A program made the translations under genes and the position numbers. 64,000 nt of DNA. It comes from Symbiodinium natans. Lineage: Eukaryota; Sar; Dinophyceae; Suessiales; Symbiodiniaceae. Below the pieces are notes generated by a model, which saw only the letters and a program-made list of their open reading frames with translations, did no database searches and had not been told where the DNA came from. Numbering within the stretch: the stretch's first letter is position 1; each line of letters starts with the position of its first letter. The stretch covers positions 354,501 through 418,500 of the forward strand of contig CAJNDS010002109.1 in assembly GCA_905221605.1 (NCBI GenBank), written 5' to 3'. This document shows, in pieces, positions 31,526 to 42,667 of this stretch.

Positions 31526-34500
31526 AGGCTCCCGCGGAGTAGCGGAGTGCCGAAAAGTAGCGTTTTCCCTACGCCTGCTAGCGGAGAAATTAATACCCCG
31601 TTTTGAAAATATAGTTAGTAGCTCCGGAGGAGGCCCCCAGCCCCATTGTGTCAGGAGTCTATGGGGAAGAGGGCGGGGTATGGGTGTAAGAACCCCAAGA
31701 TGTTGGTGGGTCGAACTATCGGCCCGGCGCAGCATGGGTTTTGGTGGCCAGAGTTTGCTTCAAAAAGATGCCACCTTTTTGAAGTTTGGGCAAGACCAGT
31801 GCTCCCCGAACGCATGCTGCGCCAGGCCGAAAGTTCGTCGCACTCACAACATAAGACAAGAAGACAGCAGAAAACCCCCTCTCCCCCTTAGACTCCTGCA
31901 CTCCAAGAGCGCCGGGTCCTCCTCCGGAACATTAAAAATAGTATAAGTTTATTCCAGGGGATTAATTCCTCCGCTGGCCAGGCTAGAACAAAACCATGAT
32001 GCAATACTCTGCTGTCCTCCGTCAACTTTGTCTTGTCAAGAGCGACGAAACTTTATTCCTGGTCATGCTCCTCACAAGGCCGTTTCCACTAAAAAATCTG
32101 GCGTCCAGGACCTGGCCGGCGTCAGCATCGCGCAGAGCATGCGTTTTTGCGGCTAGAGTCTGCTTCAAAAAGTGCTTCCGGAAGGCAGCATGCGTTTTGG
32201 TCGCCAGAGTCTGCTTCACAAGTGCTTACGGACAGCTGCGTGCGTTTTGGTGGCCAGAGTCTGCTTGAAAAAGTGCTTACGGAAGGCAGCATGCGTTTTG
32301 GTGGCCAGTGTCTGCTTCAAAAAGTGCTTACGGAAGGCACCCCCGGGCCGAAAGTTTCGACCCACGGCACATGTTGGATGGCATGCAGACAGTGAAGGCT
32401 CCCGCCGAGTAGCGGAGTGCCGAAAAGTAGCGTTTTCCCTACGCCTGCTAGCGGAGAAATGAATACCCCGTTTTGAAAATATAGTACTATAGTAGCTCCG
32501 GAGGAGGCCCCCAGCCCCATTGTGTCAGGAGTCTATGGGGAAGAGGGTGGGGTATGGGTGTAAGAGCCCCAAGATGTTGGTGGGTCGAACTATCGGCCCG
32601 GCGCAGCATGCGTTTTGGTGGCCAGAGTTTGCTTCAAAAAGATCCCACCTTTTTGAAGTTTGGGCAAGACCAGTGCTCCCCGAACGCATGCTGCGCCAGG
32701 CCGAAAGTTCGTCGCACTCACAACGTAAGACAAGAAGATAGCAGAAAACCCCCTCTCCCCCTTAGACTCCTGCACTCCAAGAGCGCCGGGTCCTCCTCCG
32801 GAACATTAAAAATAGTATAAGTTTATTCCAGGGGATTAATTCCTCCGCTGGCCAGGCTAGAACAAAACCATGATGCAATACTCCGCTGTCCTCCGTCAAC
32901 TTTGTCGAGTCTTGTCAAGAGCGACGAAACTTTATTCCTGGTCATGCTCCTCACAAGGCCGTTTCCACTAAAAAATCTAGCGTCCAGGACCTGGCCGGCG
33001 TCAGCATCGCGCAGAGCATGCGTTTTTGTGGCTAGAGTCTGCTTCAAAAAGTGCTTCCAGAAGGCAGCATGCGTTTTGGTCGCCAGAGTCTGCTTCAAAA
33101 GTGCTTACTGACAGCAGCATGCGTTTTGGTGGCCAGAGTCTGCTTGAAAAAGTGCTTATGGATGCGTTTTGGTGGCCAGAGTCTGCTTCAAAAAGTGCTT
33201 ACGGAAGGCACCCCCGGGCCGAAAGTTTCGACCCACGGCACATGTTGGATGGCATGCAGACAGTGAAGGCTCCCGCGGAGTAGCGGAGTGCCGAAAAGTA
33301 GCGTTTTCCCTACGCCTGCTAGCGGAGAAATTAATACCCCGTTTTGAAAATATAGTACTATAGTAGCTCCGGAGGAGGCCCCCAGCCCCATTGTGTCAGG
33401 AGTCTATGGGGAAGAGGGCGGGGTATGGGTGTAAGAACCCCAAGATGTTGGTGGGTCGAACTATCGGCCCGGCGCAGCATGCGTTTTGGTGGCCAGAGTT
33501 TGCTTCAAAAAGATGCCACCTTTTTGAAGTTTGGGCAAGACCAGTGCTCCCCGAACGCATGCTGCGCCAGGCCGAAAGTTCGTCGCACTCACAACATAAG
33601 ACAAGAAGACAGCAGAAAACCCCCTCTCCCCCTTAGACTCCTGCACTCCAAGAGCGCCGGGTCCTCCTCCGGAACATTAAAAATAGTATAAGTTTATTCC
33701 AGGGGATTAATTCCTCCGCTGGCCAGGCTAGAACAAAACCATGATGCAATACTCCGCTGTCCTCCGTCAACTTTGTCGAGTCTTGTCAAGAGCGACGAAA
33801 CTTTATTCCTGGTCATGCTCCTCACAAGGCCGTTTCCACTAAAAAATCTAGCGTCCAGGACCTGGCCGGCGTCGGCATCGCGCAGAGCATGCGTTTTTGT
33901 GGCTAGAGTCTGCTTCAAAAAGTGCTTCCAGAAGGCAGCATGCGTTTTGGTCGCCAGAGTCTGCTTCAAAAGTGCTTACTGACAGCAGCATGCGTTTTGG
34001 TGGCCAGAAAAAGTCTGCTTCAAAAAGTGCTTACGGAAGGCACCCCCGGGCCGAAAGTTTCGACCCACGGCACATGTTGGATGGCATGCAGACAGTGAAG
34101 GCTCCCGCGGAGTAGCGGAGTGCCGAAAAGTAGCGTTTTCCCTACGCCTGCTAGCGAGAAATTAATAGAAAATATAGTTAGTAGCTCCGGAGGAGGCCCC
34201 CAGCCCCATTGTGTCAGGAGTCTATGGGGAAGAGGGCGGGGTATGGGTGTAAGAACCCCAAGATGTTGGTGGGTCGAACTATCGGCCCGGCGCAGCATGC
34301 GTTTTGGTGGCCAGAGTTTGCTTCAAAAAGATCCCACCTTTTTGAAGTTTGGGCAAGACCAGTGCTCCCCGAACGCATGCTGCGCCAGGCCGAAAGTTCG
34401 TCGCACTCACAACATAAGACAAGAAGACAGCAGAAAACCCCCTCTCCCCCTTAGACTCCTGCACTCCAAGAGCGCCGGGTCCTCCTCCGAAACATTAAAA

Positions 34501-36854
34501 ATAGTATAAGTTTATTCCAGGGGATTAATTCCTCCGCTGGCCAGGCTAGAACAAAACCATGATACAATACTCCGCTGTCCTCCGTCAACTTTGTCGAGTC
34601 TGGTCAAGAACGACGAAATTTTATTCCTGGTCATGCTCCTCACAAGGCCGTTAGCGTCCAGGACCTGGCCGGCGTCAGCATCGCGCAGAGCATGCGTTTT
34701 TGTGGCTAGAGTCTGCTTCAAAAAGTGCTTCCAGAAGGCAGCATGCGTTTTGGTCGCCAGAGTCTGCTTCAAAAGTGCTTACTGACAGCAGCATGCATTT
34801 TGGTGGCCAGAGTCTGCTTGAAAAAAGTGCTTACGGATGCATTTTGGTGGCCAGAGTCTGCTTCAAAAAGTGCTGACGGAAGGCACCCCCGGGCTGAAAG
34901 TTTCGACCCACGGCACATGTTGGATGGCATGCAGACAGTGAAGGCTCCCGCGGAGTAGCGGAGTGCCGAAAAGTAGCGTTTTCCCTACGCCTGCTAGCAG
35001 AGAAATTAATACCCCGTTTTGAAAATATAGTACTATAGTAGCTCCGGAGGAGGCCCTCAGCCCCCAAGATGTTGGTGGGTCGAACTATCGGCCCGGCGCA
35101 GCATGCGTTTTGGTGGCCAGAGTTTGCTTCAAAAAGACCCCACCTTTTTGAAGTTTGGGCAAGACCAGTGCTCCCCGAACGCATGCTGCGCCAGGCCGAA
35201 AGTTCGTCGCACTCATAAGATAAGACAAGAAGACAGCAGAAAACCCCCTCTCCCCCTTAGACTCCTGCACTCCAAGAGCGCCGGGTCCTCCTCCGGAACA
35301 TTAAAAATAGTATAAATTTATTCCAAGGGATTAATTCCTCCGCTGGCCAGGCTAGAACAAAACCATGATGCAATACTCCGCTGTCCTCCATCAACTTTGT
35401 CGAGTCTTGTCAAGAGCGACGAAATTTTATTCCTGGTCATGCTCCTCACAAGGCCATTTCCACTAAAAAATCTAGCGTCCAGGACCTGGCCGGCGTCAGC
35501 ATCGCGCAGAGCATGCGTTTTTGCGGCTAGAGTCTGCTTCAAAAAGTGCTTCCGGAAGGCAGCATGCGTTTTGGTCGCCAGAGTCTGCTTCACAAGTGCT
35601 TACGGACAGCTGCGTGCGTTTTGGTGGCCAGAGTCTGCTTGAAAAAGTGCTTACGGAAGGCAGCATGCGTTTTGGTGGCCAGTGTCTGCTTCAAAAAGTG
35701 CTTACGGAAGGCACCCCCGGGCCGAAAGTTTCGACCCACGGCACATGTTGGATGGCATGCAGACAGTGAAGGCTCCCGCGGAGTAGCGGAGTGCCGAAAA
35801 GTAGCGTTTTCCCTACGCCTGCTAGCGGAGAAATTAATACCCCGTTTTGAAAATATAGTACTATAGTAGCTCCGGAGGAGGCCCCCAGCCCCATTGTGTC
35901 AGGAGTCTATGGGGAAGAGGGCGGGGTATGGGTGTAAGAACCCCAAGATGTTGGTGGGTCGAACTATCGGCCCGGCGCAGCATGCGTTTTGGTGGCCAGA
36001 GTTTGCTTCAAAAAGATGCCACCTTTTTGAAGTTTGGGCAAGACCAGTGCTCCCCGAACGCATGCTGCGCCAGGCCGAAAGTTCGTCGCACTCACAACGT
36101 AAGACAAGAAGATAGCAGAAAACCCCCTCTCCCCCTTAGACTCCTGCACTCCAAGAGCGCCGGGTCCTCCTCCGGAACATTAAAAATAGTATAAGTTTAT
36201 TCCAGGGGATTAATTCCTCCGCTGGCCAGGCTAGAACAAAACCATGATGCAATACTCTGCTGTCCTCCGTCAACTTTGTCTTGTCAAGAGCGACGAAACT
36301 TTATTCCTGGTCATGCTCCTCACAAGGCCGTTTCCACTAAAAAATCTGGCGTCCAGGACCTGGCCGGCGTCAGCATCGCGCAGAGCATGCGTTTTTGCGG
36401 CTAGAGTCTGCTTCAAAAAGTGCTTCCGGAAGGCAGCATGCGTTTTGGTCGCCAGAGTCTGCTTCACAAGTGCTTACGGACAGCTGCGTGCGTTTTGGTG
36501 GCCAGAGTCTGCTTGAAAAAGTGCTTACGGAAGGCAGCATGCGTTTTGGTGGCCAGTGTCTGCTTCAAAAAGTGCTTACGGAAGGCACCCCCGGGCCGAA
36601 AGTTTCGACCCACGGCACATGTTGGATGGCATGCAGACAGTGAAGGCTCCCGCGGAGTAGCGGAGTGCCGAAAAGTAGCGTTTTCCCTACGCCTGCTAGC
36701 GGAGAAATTAATACCCCGTTTTGAAAATATAGTACTATAGTAGCTCCGGAGGAGGCCCCCAGCCCCATTGTGTCAGGAGTCTATGGGGAAGAGGGCGGGG
36801 TATGGGTGTAAGAACCCCAAGATGTTGGTGGGTCGAACTATCGGCCCGGCGCAG
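31468..36854. repeat. ~0.85-kb satellite array, copy B (6 units plus a 270-bp remnant)
   Basis: Units begin at 31468, 32338, 33209, 34041, 34884, 35712 and 36586, with lengths of 828-874 bp; one unit near 35060 lacks about 60 bp. The array starts inside the last codons of PolB and stops after GGCCCGGCGCAG at 36854, where AT-rich viral sequence resumes. The same sub-repeats are present as in copy A, but the variant order differs from the first unit on. Confidence 0.95.
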
Positions 36855-36952
36855 TATTCCACAGAATAATGCACAGAAGCGATTAAATGAAATCTATGGT
36901 TTCATTTTTATCCCCTATGGGTATCAAGGTATCAAAACTATTTAAAGACATG

Positions 36953-37174
36953 TTATTGAATTGCTCTAAATCTTCCCTTTAAGCCTAGATTTTCATTATT
37001 ATTTAAACAAGCTCTACATGATTTATTGTATAATCTTTTGGACTGTTTACTTACAAACTCATCTACACATTTTAACTGCTTACATATTCTACACTGCATG
37101 CACTGTATATACTGTGCTTTGTAATCTTTACCAGCATCAAAATTAACAACAATATTATCATCTAATTCACTCAT
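36953..37174 (-). CDS. Small Cys-rich protein, probable zinc binding
   Basis: A 73-residue protein with the pattern CMQCRICKQLKCVDEF...CRAC, a CxxC...CxxC arrangement also seen at the start of the 12668 gene (CSKCKKSK...CIQC). Probably a zinc ribbon; function unknown. It is the first gene after the satellite and reads toward it. The sequence between array and gene (36855-36952) has no feature beyond a TATTTAAAGAC match at about 36938. Confidence 0.5.
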   Translation of the reverse strand: MSELDDNIVVNFDAGKDYKAQYIQCMQCRICKQLKCVDEFVSKQSKRLYNKSCRACLNNNENLGLKGRFRAIQ

Positions 37175-37192
37175 TATTATTAGATGATAATA

Positions 37193-37456
37193 TCATGAAT
37201 AGGTTTTCGTCTCTTCGTCATACTTTATCTTGTAATAGTCAAGGGTTGTTTGTTTCGGTTGTAAAATTTCCTTGTTGTTCAGTTTAGTCAAATATGTGTT
37301 CTTCTTATTCTCATACGTTGCATCAACTGGTGTTCTGTTAAAGTTTCTCGTGGGTCTTTCATGTAATAATTTCTCAATCCTCTCCAGTCTCAGTATGACA
37401 TCTTGCTTGAATTCGGCTTTAGCCAATAGCTTTGCGTATTCAGGTTTATCACCCAT
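37193..37456 (-). CDS. Hypothetical protein, 87 residues
   Basis: A basic, helical N-terminal half (KPEYAKLLAKAEFKQDVILR, then RIEKLL) and a polar C-terminal half. It is preceded on its strand by TATATATAAGTAT directly at the ATG, like the other leftward genes here, and lies 18 bp upstream of the zinc-ribbon gene in the same direction. Not recognised. Confidence 0.5.
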   Translation of the reverse strand: MGDKPEYAKLLAKAEFKQDVILRLERIEKLLHERPTRNFNRTPVDATYENKKNTYLTKLNNKEILQPKQTTLDYYKIKYDEETKTYS

Positions 37457-37535
37457 ATACTTATATATACATTAAGTTTTTAAATAAAAACTTTTATAAT
37501 AAAACTTTTATATTAAAATTTTCATAAACTGAATT

Positions 37536-37766
37536 ATGAAAATTCTAAATTCCAAACTAATTAGGGATATATCTTATGTATATCCGAATTATGTAAGCGT
37601 ATCGCATTACTCCCCTTTCATGCGTCCGCTTACGATGTCTGGGACTTATGCAATCACACGGGAGCAATGGGCACATATTCGGGGTGTTCATCCTGTTTCA
37701 TGTTCCGGGGAACTCCAAGCACTGTACTCTGTCAATATATATTATAGTTTAACTTTTAAATATTAG
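37536..37766 (+). CDS. Doubtful 76-codon ORF in a GC-richer pocket
   Basis: Open frame with unremarkable composition and no recognisable motif. The stretch 37570-37725 is clearly less AT-rich than the surrounding element, so it may be a small insertion or decayed sequence. It touches the end of the next leftward gene. The coding call is weak. Confidence 0.2.
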   Translation: MKILNSKLIRDISYVYPNYVSVSHYSPFMRPLTMSGTYAITREQWAHIRGVHPVSCSGELQALYSVNIYYSLTFKY

Positions 37767-38161
37767 TCCATAAAATGAAGGTTATGAGATTTCAATTGTT
37801 CAACATCTTTTTTTACATCTCCTACTTCTTCTTCAATTTTATCTAGTCTTTCTTCACATTCTTCAGGGGTGATTTTCCGATGTTCTGACCATCCCGTACT
37901 ACAAAGTTGAACGCCTCCAGCTTGTGGTGCTGTATCTGGTTTAAATATTCCATCATCAGGCGACACGCCCCGACCCATTTTAAAACTAGAACGGTCTTCT
38001 ACAACATTAACAACAACCTTATCATTTTCTGTTGTTGTTTTAGTTTCTTTATGGTATGTGTTTCTTTTACATCTACAAAATAAACAGTTTATACCATCTT
38101 TATTTACACTTACGCCGCCGTCAGTTCCATCTTTGTTATTATCTTTGTTTGCATCGCTCAT
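37763..38161 (-). CDS. Hypothetical protein, 132 residues, coiled-coil tail
   Basis: Polar, Asp/Lys/Thr-rich N-terminus with a CLFCRCK cysteine cluster near residue 27, a Gly/Pro-containing middle, and a C-terminal heptad-like stretch (ERLDKIEEEVGDVKKDVEQL) suggesting a coiled coil. ATTAATAT lies directly at the ATG on its strand. Function unknown; a structural or adaptor role would fit but is not shown. Confidence 0.55.
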   Translation of the reverse strand: MSDANKDNNKDGTDGGVSVNKDGINCLFCRCKRNTYHKETKTTTENDKVVVNVVEDRSSFKMGRGVSPDDGIFKPDTAPQAGGVQLCSTGWSEHRKITPEECEERLDKIEEEVGDVKKDVEQLKSHNLHFMD

Positions 38162-38174
38162 ATATTAATGTATA

Positions 38175-38324
38175 TTAGTTTTTCTTCAATTTTAAATATT
38201 GTAAAATCCCTTTACATATCTCCAACACCGAGTAGCAACACCTACGATATCTAGGCGTTGTTATTATTAACTGTTCTATTTCTTCAAGGTTATCAATGAC
38301 ATCAATGCAATCACTGTAATTCAT
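38175..38324 (-). CDS. Small protein, 49 residues
   Basis: The ATG at 38324 is preceded on its strand by ATCATTAATACTAT, the same AT-rich start context as its neighbours, and the frame closes with TAA at 38175-38177. The peptide starts MNYSDCIDVIDNLEEIEQL and is helix-like with four cysteines. It fills the gap between two divergent genes. Unknown function. Confidence 0.4.
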   Translation of the reverse strand: MNYSDCIDVIDNLEEIEQLIITTPRYRRCCYSVLEICKGILQYLKLKKN

Positions 38325-38363
38325 ATAGTATTAATGATATAATTTTTCTATGTATTAATAATA

Positions 38364-39155
38364 ATGATTACACCTATAGTCAAGCCAGTTAATGTTAAAG
38401 AATATGGTTTCAAACAATCTAAATATGAAATAGCACCGAGACTACCGTTTAGTCAAATAATAACAGGTCCTAGCGGTTCTGGTAAAGGTATACTATTACA
38501 ATCAATGATATTAGATATTTATCGTGACGTCTTCGCTAGAATTTACATTTGGTCACCTTCAATTTCAGTTGACAGTAATTGGACACCAGTTAAAAAATAC
38601 ATTCAAGACAATTTAAAGGTTGATTTAGAAAAAGAAAAATGTATGTTTGATGAATATGTCCCTTCAGAATTAGAAGAAGTTATTAAACGTCAACACAAAG
38701 TAATAGAATATCAGAAAAAGAATGACCGCAATAAATTACATTCAATATTAATTATTGTTGATGATTTTGCAGACAGTAAGGCATTCTCAAGAAATTCTCC
38801 ATTATTAAACCAGTTATATGTGAGAGGTAGACATAATGCAATTAACATTATAACATCAACACAAAAATTTAACGCTTTATCTCCTATTATTCGTGTCAAT
38901 AGTCGTCAGTTGTTCTTTTTCAGATTAAGGAATTATAAGGAAATAGAAACGATGGTTGAAGAATTAAGTGCTGTATTGATTAAAAAATCAAGTGTAGCAG
39001 ATACTAAAAACCTACAAGAAGCAAAGAAATTATTATTAGAAGTGTATAATATAGCAACAGAAGAACCATACAGTTTTTTATTTATTAACCTAATGAAAGG
39101 TGATGTTAATGATATGTTTTATAAACGATTTGACGCTAAATTAGTCATTGATTAG
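38364..39155 (+). CDS. Genome-packaging ATPase (A32-like, FtsK/HerA superfamily)
   Basis: A 263-residue protein, intact. Walker A GPSGSGKG at residues 35-42 and Walker B IIVDDFAD with the acidic pair at 133-134, with a further conserved-looking segment (NIITSTQKF) after it matching the sensor region of this family. Its length is usual for Polinton and PLV ATPases, which pump DNA into the capsid. The start at 38364 follows TATTAATAATA. It ends with TAG, overlapping the convergent gene at 39152 by 4 bp. It is one of the few core genes without a lesion. Confidence 0.92.
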   Translation: MITPIVKPVNVKEYGFKQSKYEIAPRLPFSQIITGPSGSGKGILLQSMILDIYRDVFARIYIWSPSISVDSNWTPVKKYIQDNLKVDLEKEKCMFDEYVPSELEEVIKRQHKVIEYQKKNDRNKLHSILIIVDDFADSKAFSRNSPLLNQLYVRGRHNAINIITSTQKFNALSPIIRVNSRQLFFFRLRNYKEIETMVEELSAVLIKKSSVADTKNLQEAKKLLLEVYNIATEEPYSFLFINLMKGDVNDMFYKRFDAKLVID

Positions 39156-39800
39156 TTAAAATTAGTTAAAACCAGTTCAGTGTCAAACCCATTCCAGAGT
39201 ATGTGTTTAAAAGTCTCGTAATTTTCAGTTCCATCTACAACATTAAACCAAATGCGACCAAAGAAAAATTCCATTATAAAAGGTCTTATTAACCAGTCAA
39301 TGTCATTTTTGAACTTGCAAACATTATTACTTTTATAAGCAGTTAGTAGTTTATTATGTAATTCATGATTATAATTAAGATAAATATTATCAAACTCTGA
39401 AGTATTAAGTTTGTTAAGAACAGGTATAACAAATGTATCATAAATTGCTTTACTGTTTTCATAGTTATAAAAATAACTAAGACCTGTTAAGAATAAAAAC
39501 ACACTATTTAGTATTGTATCAACTCTACTTTCAAAAGCACCATCAGGGTTATTTTGATTATTAATAACTCTTCTTATCTTATTACATTTAGGACAGTTAA
39601 AGTATGACATAATAAGTGTATCAACATTGAAATTAATAATTCCATTCTTTGAAATTTCCTTGTTATTGCAATAACAACTGCAGTTCTTAATATATGAATT
39701 TCCTTTTTCAATTAAATCACAAATTAAGATTTTTTATTTTATTATAAACTTCAAACTTTTTATCACTGATAATTCTAACTTTAAAAATTATACAACCCAT
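39152..39800 (-). pseudogene. Hypothetical Cys-rich protein, probable frameshift
   Basis: The 152-codon frame starting at ATG 39610 extends upstream without a stop to about 39735 and there contains a CSCYC cluster, which with CPKC at 39590 would complete a zinc site. A start (MGCIIFKVRI) at 39800 lies in another frame. The frames meet at a six-base run (T on +, A on the coding strand) at 39730-39735, so a 1-bp indel is likely. The remainder is aromatic-rich with no recognised fold. The alternative is a genuine short gene starting at 39610. Confidence 0.45.
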
Positions 39801-39811
39801 ATTTAACAACT

Positions 39812-39844
39812 ATTACATAAAATATTAATATTGTTTTATGTAAT
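39812..39844. terminator. AT palindrome between genes
   Basis: Perfect 11-bp arms ATTACATAAAA and TTTTATGTAAT with an 11-bp loop, between the gene ending at 39860 and the start at 39800. A possible transcript-end hairpin. Confidence 0.45.
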
Positions 39845-39859
39845 GTTTGATAATATTTT

Positions 39860-40078
39860 TTAAATAATTGAATAATTACATAAGTTAACTGGTGGCAACT
39901 TATAATATATTTTATCACTCTTCTTTTCTCTCACCTCTTTTATATCTTTTATCATTTCTTTCAATACTTTAATCTGTAGTTTATCAATATTACTTAAATC
40001 TAGTTCATCTTCATTAATATTATTTATTTGATTAATACAATCGTTCTCATTATCACCTTTTGATATTCTACTACCCAT
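39860..40078 (-). CDS. Hypothetical protein, 72 residues, possible myristoylation site
   Basis: Starts MGSRISKG, which fits the N-myristoylation rule (Gly2, Ser6). The rest is acidic then basic and predicted helical. It is part of a leftward gene cluster with 40085 and 40289, with only 6 bp to the next gene. Function unknown; membrane association is inference from the N-terminus. Confidence 0.5.
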   Translation of the reverse strand: MGSRISKGDNENDCINQINNINEDELDLSNIDKLQIKVLKEMIKDIKEVREKKSDKIYYKLPPVNLCNYSII

Positions 40079-40084
40079 ATACTA

Positions 40085-40267
40085 TTATTTAGGTTTTTTA
40101 TTTTTGTTCTTTTTATATACATTATCCCAGAATTTCGGATTAGCGTCATAACGGGCTTCTACTAACTTTTGGTGTTCTTTTGTGTTAATGTGTTTCATAT
40201 TCTCCTTTTCTGTTTCGTCTGTTGGTCTCTTCAATCCACATTTACATATATAATATGTTCGTGTCAT
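40085..40267 (-). CDS. Small zinc-finger protein, 60 residues
   Basis: CKCGLKRPT...MKHINTKEHQ gives a CxC...HxxxxH type finger followed by a basic tail (KKNKNKKPK). The same finger layout ends the GIY-YIG protein (CSCGCEVRK...HERTKKHQ) and occurs in two other proteins of the element. CATTAAT precedes the ATG. Probably nucleic-acid binding. Confidence 0.55.
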   Translation of the reverse strand: MTRTYYICKCGLKRPTDETEKENMKHINTKEHQKLVEARYDANPKFWDNVYKKNKNKKPK

Positions 40268-40288
40268 ATTAATGTTTTTAGATAAGAA

Positions 40289-42613
40289 TTATTTTCTACT
40301 TTTTGCTTTTGGTTTAGCCTTTGGTTTCGGGCTTTCCTCGCCTTTCAACTTCTTAACCTCCTTCTTTAAATCTTCAACTTCTTTCATTAACTCTTGAACA
40401 CATCCCCACAATACAACTGCTGTTTTATTATATGCTAATAACTTCATACCATCATCATTATAATATATAATATTGTCCCATTCAGAAGGCATTTTAGCGT
40501 CTTTTATATCATCTGCTATAAATCCAATATGGCTTTTTTTATCTTCATCATTAATAAAATTATATGTTTTAGGTTTAATGTATTTGACTGCTTTATAACA
40601 TTCTTTAATATTTACTTCTTTAACATTCTCTTTTAACTTAGAGTCTGATGTTTCAGTTAAAGCAACGCATGTTAAATTTCCTCCAATATCAGCGTTATTC
40701 GTTGTAGTAAAGAAACCATAAACATCAACGCCTGTGTTTGTGGCGTCTAATCTTGATAAATTATTATTGCTTAATCTAATAAATCCATCATCGTCTGGAT
40801 TATTAATTAATACTCTTTGTTGTCCTGATTTATCAGTGTTTGTAATTTCTAGTTGTCCGACTAAAGTTACTTTTCCATCAGTTAATTGTATTTCTGGTGT
40901 GCTACTTTCCAAGCCTATTGTTAAATTCATTTCCCCTGCTGTGTCTCCATTTCTGATATATAACTTATATTGAGTGTCCAATACTTCTCTAAACTCTGAT
41001 GAATTTTGAAATTTCATTTTTCCCCAAGTTATTAAATCTGCTTCCGCTGTTAAATTACCAATACTATTAAATGTTTGATTATTTGTAACTGCTCTATTTA
41101 TAGTAATTCCGTTAGTGTTATTTAATTGTAACGCTATTGTTCCTGTTGTAGGGTCGGTTGTTCTATTTGATTGTAATGAAAAATTTATTTCTTCTGTTGA
41201 TATTACATTTAATGAATTATTAGCGTCGGCTCTTTGAAATATTCTACCCGAATTATTTACATAAATATCGCCGTTGAATGTTGATGTGCTTTGAAACGAT
41301 GCTGTGCTTCCAAAATTAGCATTGCCTCCCGATACATTTAGTTTATTTGAACCTTGAATAACACCAATACCTAAACTTAAACAATAAACGCCATTACCGT
41401 TTGCTGTATTTAATAAAAGCAACGAAGAACTGTCGTTGCTTGTGTTATACGCGTTAATATTAAAAGAGTTAAATCTTATATATCCTTGTGCATTTTTTAC
41501 TGTTAAAACATTACTGGCATCCGTTGTATTTTTATACAGTGTAAGTCCTGAATTATTAGAAATATTAGAAGTATCATTTTCATAATTTATAGTGTCTTTA
41601 AAATAAGTTGGGTTAAATAATGTAGTTCCTCCTGTTGCATTATTGCATTCTATAAATGTATTAGTGTCAGCGTCTGTTGATGCTCCTAACATTAATCTCA
41701 CTGCCTCTTGGTCTGTTCTTATATCCATTGACGTATTTGATTTAGTAGCGTTATTGTATCTGTCTATACTTGTATTAGCGTCTGTTAATTCAATATTTCC
41801 ACCGATATTAATATTATTTGTTAAATTAATGCTGTCTGCTGTTAAATTAGATACGGATAAATCATTGGTAATATTAACATTTCCTGACGGGTTTAATTCT
41901 AAATCTACAACACTATCATCGGATGTAGCATTTGATATAATTTTATTTCCTTGTAAAGTTATATAATTAGTAGCATTTTTAAATACACTAATAACTTTAT
42001 CTCCTCCTCCTGTTTGATTACTAAATAATAATCCAGTAGTTGGTGATATATTTATTGTCTCATTATTTAACGTTCATCCACTATGAATAATAGTAGGAGC
42101 ACTACAATCAATAACTGGGTTTGTTTTAAACCTATCAGTAAAGTCACTTAATGGAACTCTTAACGCTAATAGATTATCAATTTCTGTATCAGTATAACCA
42201 CCACCGCCACCAGCTCCTGCTATCAATGTATCTACCTCGCCCTTATTATAAAAGTTTGTTGCTAATAATGTGTTGTTTTGATAATTAGTAGATAAATTTG
42301 TGTCTATTTGTGTTGATGTGTAATAGTTAGTAAATGTAGCATCTACCTCTGTTTTATTGTAAAAAATAGTAGCTAGAACTGTGTTAGTTTGATAATTATT
42401 TGTTAAATCATCATTAATTGCATTAATATTGTTGAAATTTTGTAATTGTTTTGTATTTAAAACTGCTATAGCGTCAGTATTTGCTGTTATATCTGCTGTA
42501 AAGTTAAGATTGTCAAGTTCTGTTTTTGTTGCATAAATTTGTGAAATGTCTGTTCCACTGACAACAATATTATCTGCTGTTAATGTGTTTGTATTGTTTA
42601 ATGTCAAAGGCAT
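40289..42613 (-). pseudogene. Fibre/tail-like protein with S74 chaperone domain, interrupted by in-frame TGA
   Basis: Two segments, 42613-42074 and 41728-40289, are in the same frame and the sequence between them is open apart from TGA at 42074-42076; together they span 774 codons. The N-terminal part has beta-repeats rich in Asn/Thr (TNYQNNTLLATNFYNKGEVD-like units repeated three times) as in trimeric fibres. The last ~130 residues match the peptidase S74 intramolecular chaperone (SDSKLKENV...IGFIADDI) ending in a coiled coil and a Lys-rich tail. S74 domains fold trimeric spikes and then cleave themselves off. A host-recognition fibre on the virion is the likely role. TATTAA repeats precede the start. 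Confidence 0.8.
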
Positions 42614-42616
42614 TAG

Positions 42617-42656
42617 TTAATATTAATAAAATAGATAAATATTTTATTAATATTAA
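42617..42656. terminator. AT palindrome between fibre and capsid genes
   Basis: Perfect 17-bp arms (TTAATATTAATAAAATA and its complement) with a 6-bp loop, in the 54-bp space between the capsid stop (42668) and the fibre start (42613), both leftward. Candidate 3'-end hairpin of the capsid transcript or a promoter element of the fibre gene. Confidence 0.55.
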
Positions 42657-42667
42657 TTATCTTAAAA

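Noticed and set aside
17165..36854. Satellite as rRNA, 5S or spliced-leader gene cluster
   Set aside because: I could not find a spliced-leader-like CCATTTTGGCTCAAG or 5S-like motifs in the unit.
15330..42076. Stop-codon reassignment (TAG or TGA read as sense)
   Set aside because: TAG ends the ATPase gene and TGA/TAG/TAA close other frames of the element; two isolated internal stops alongside frameshifts fit decay better.
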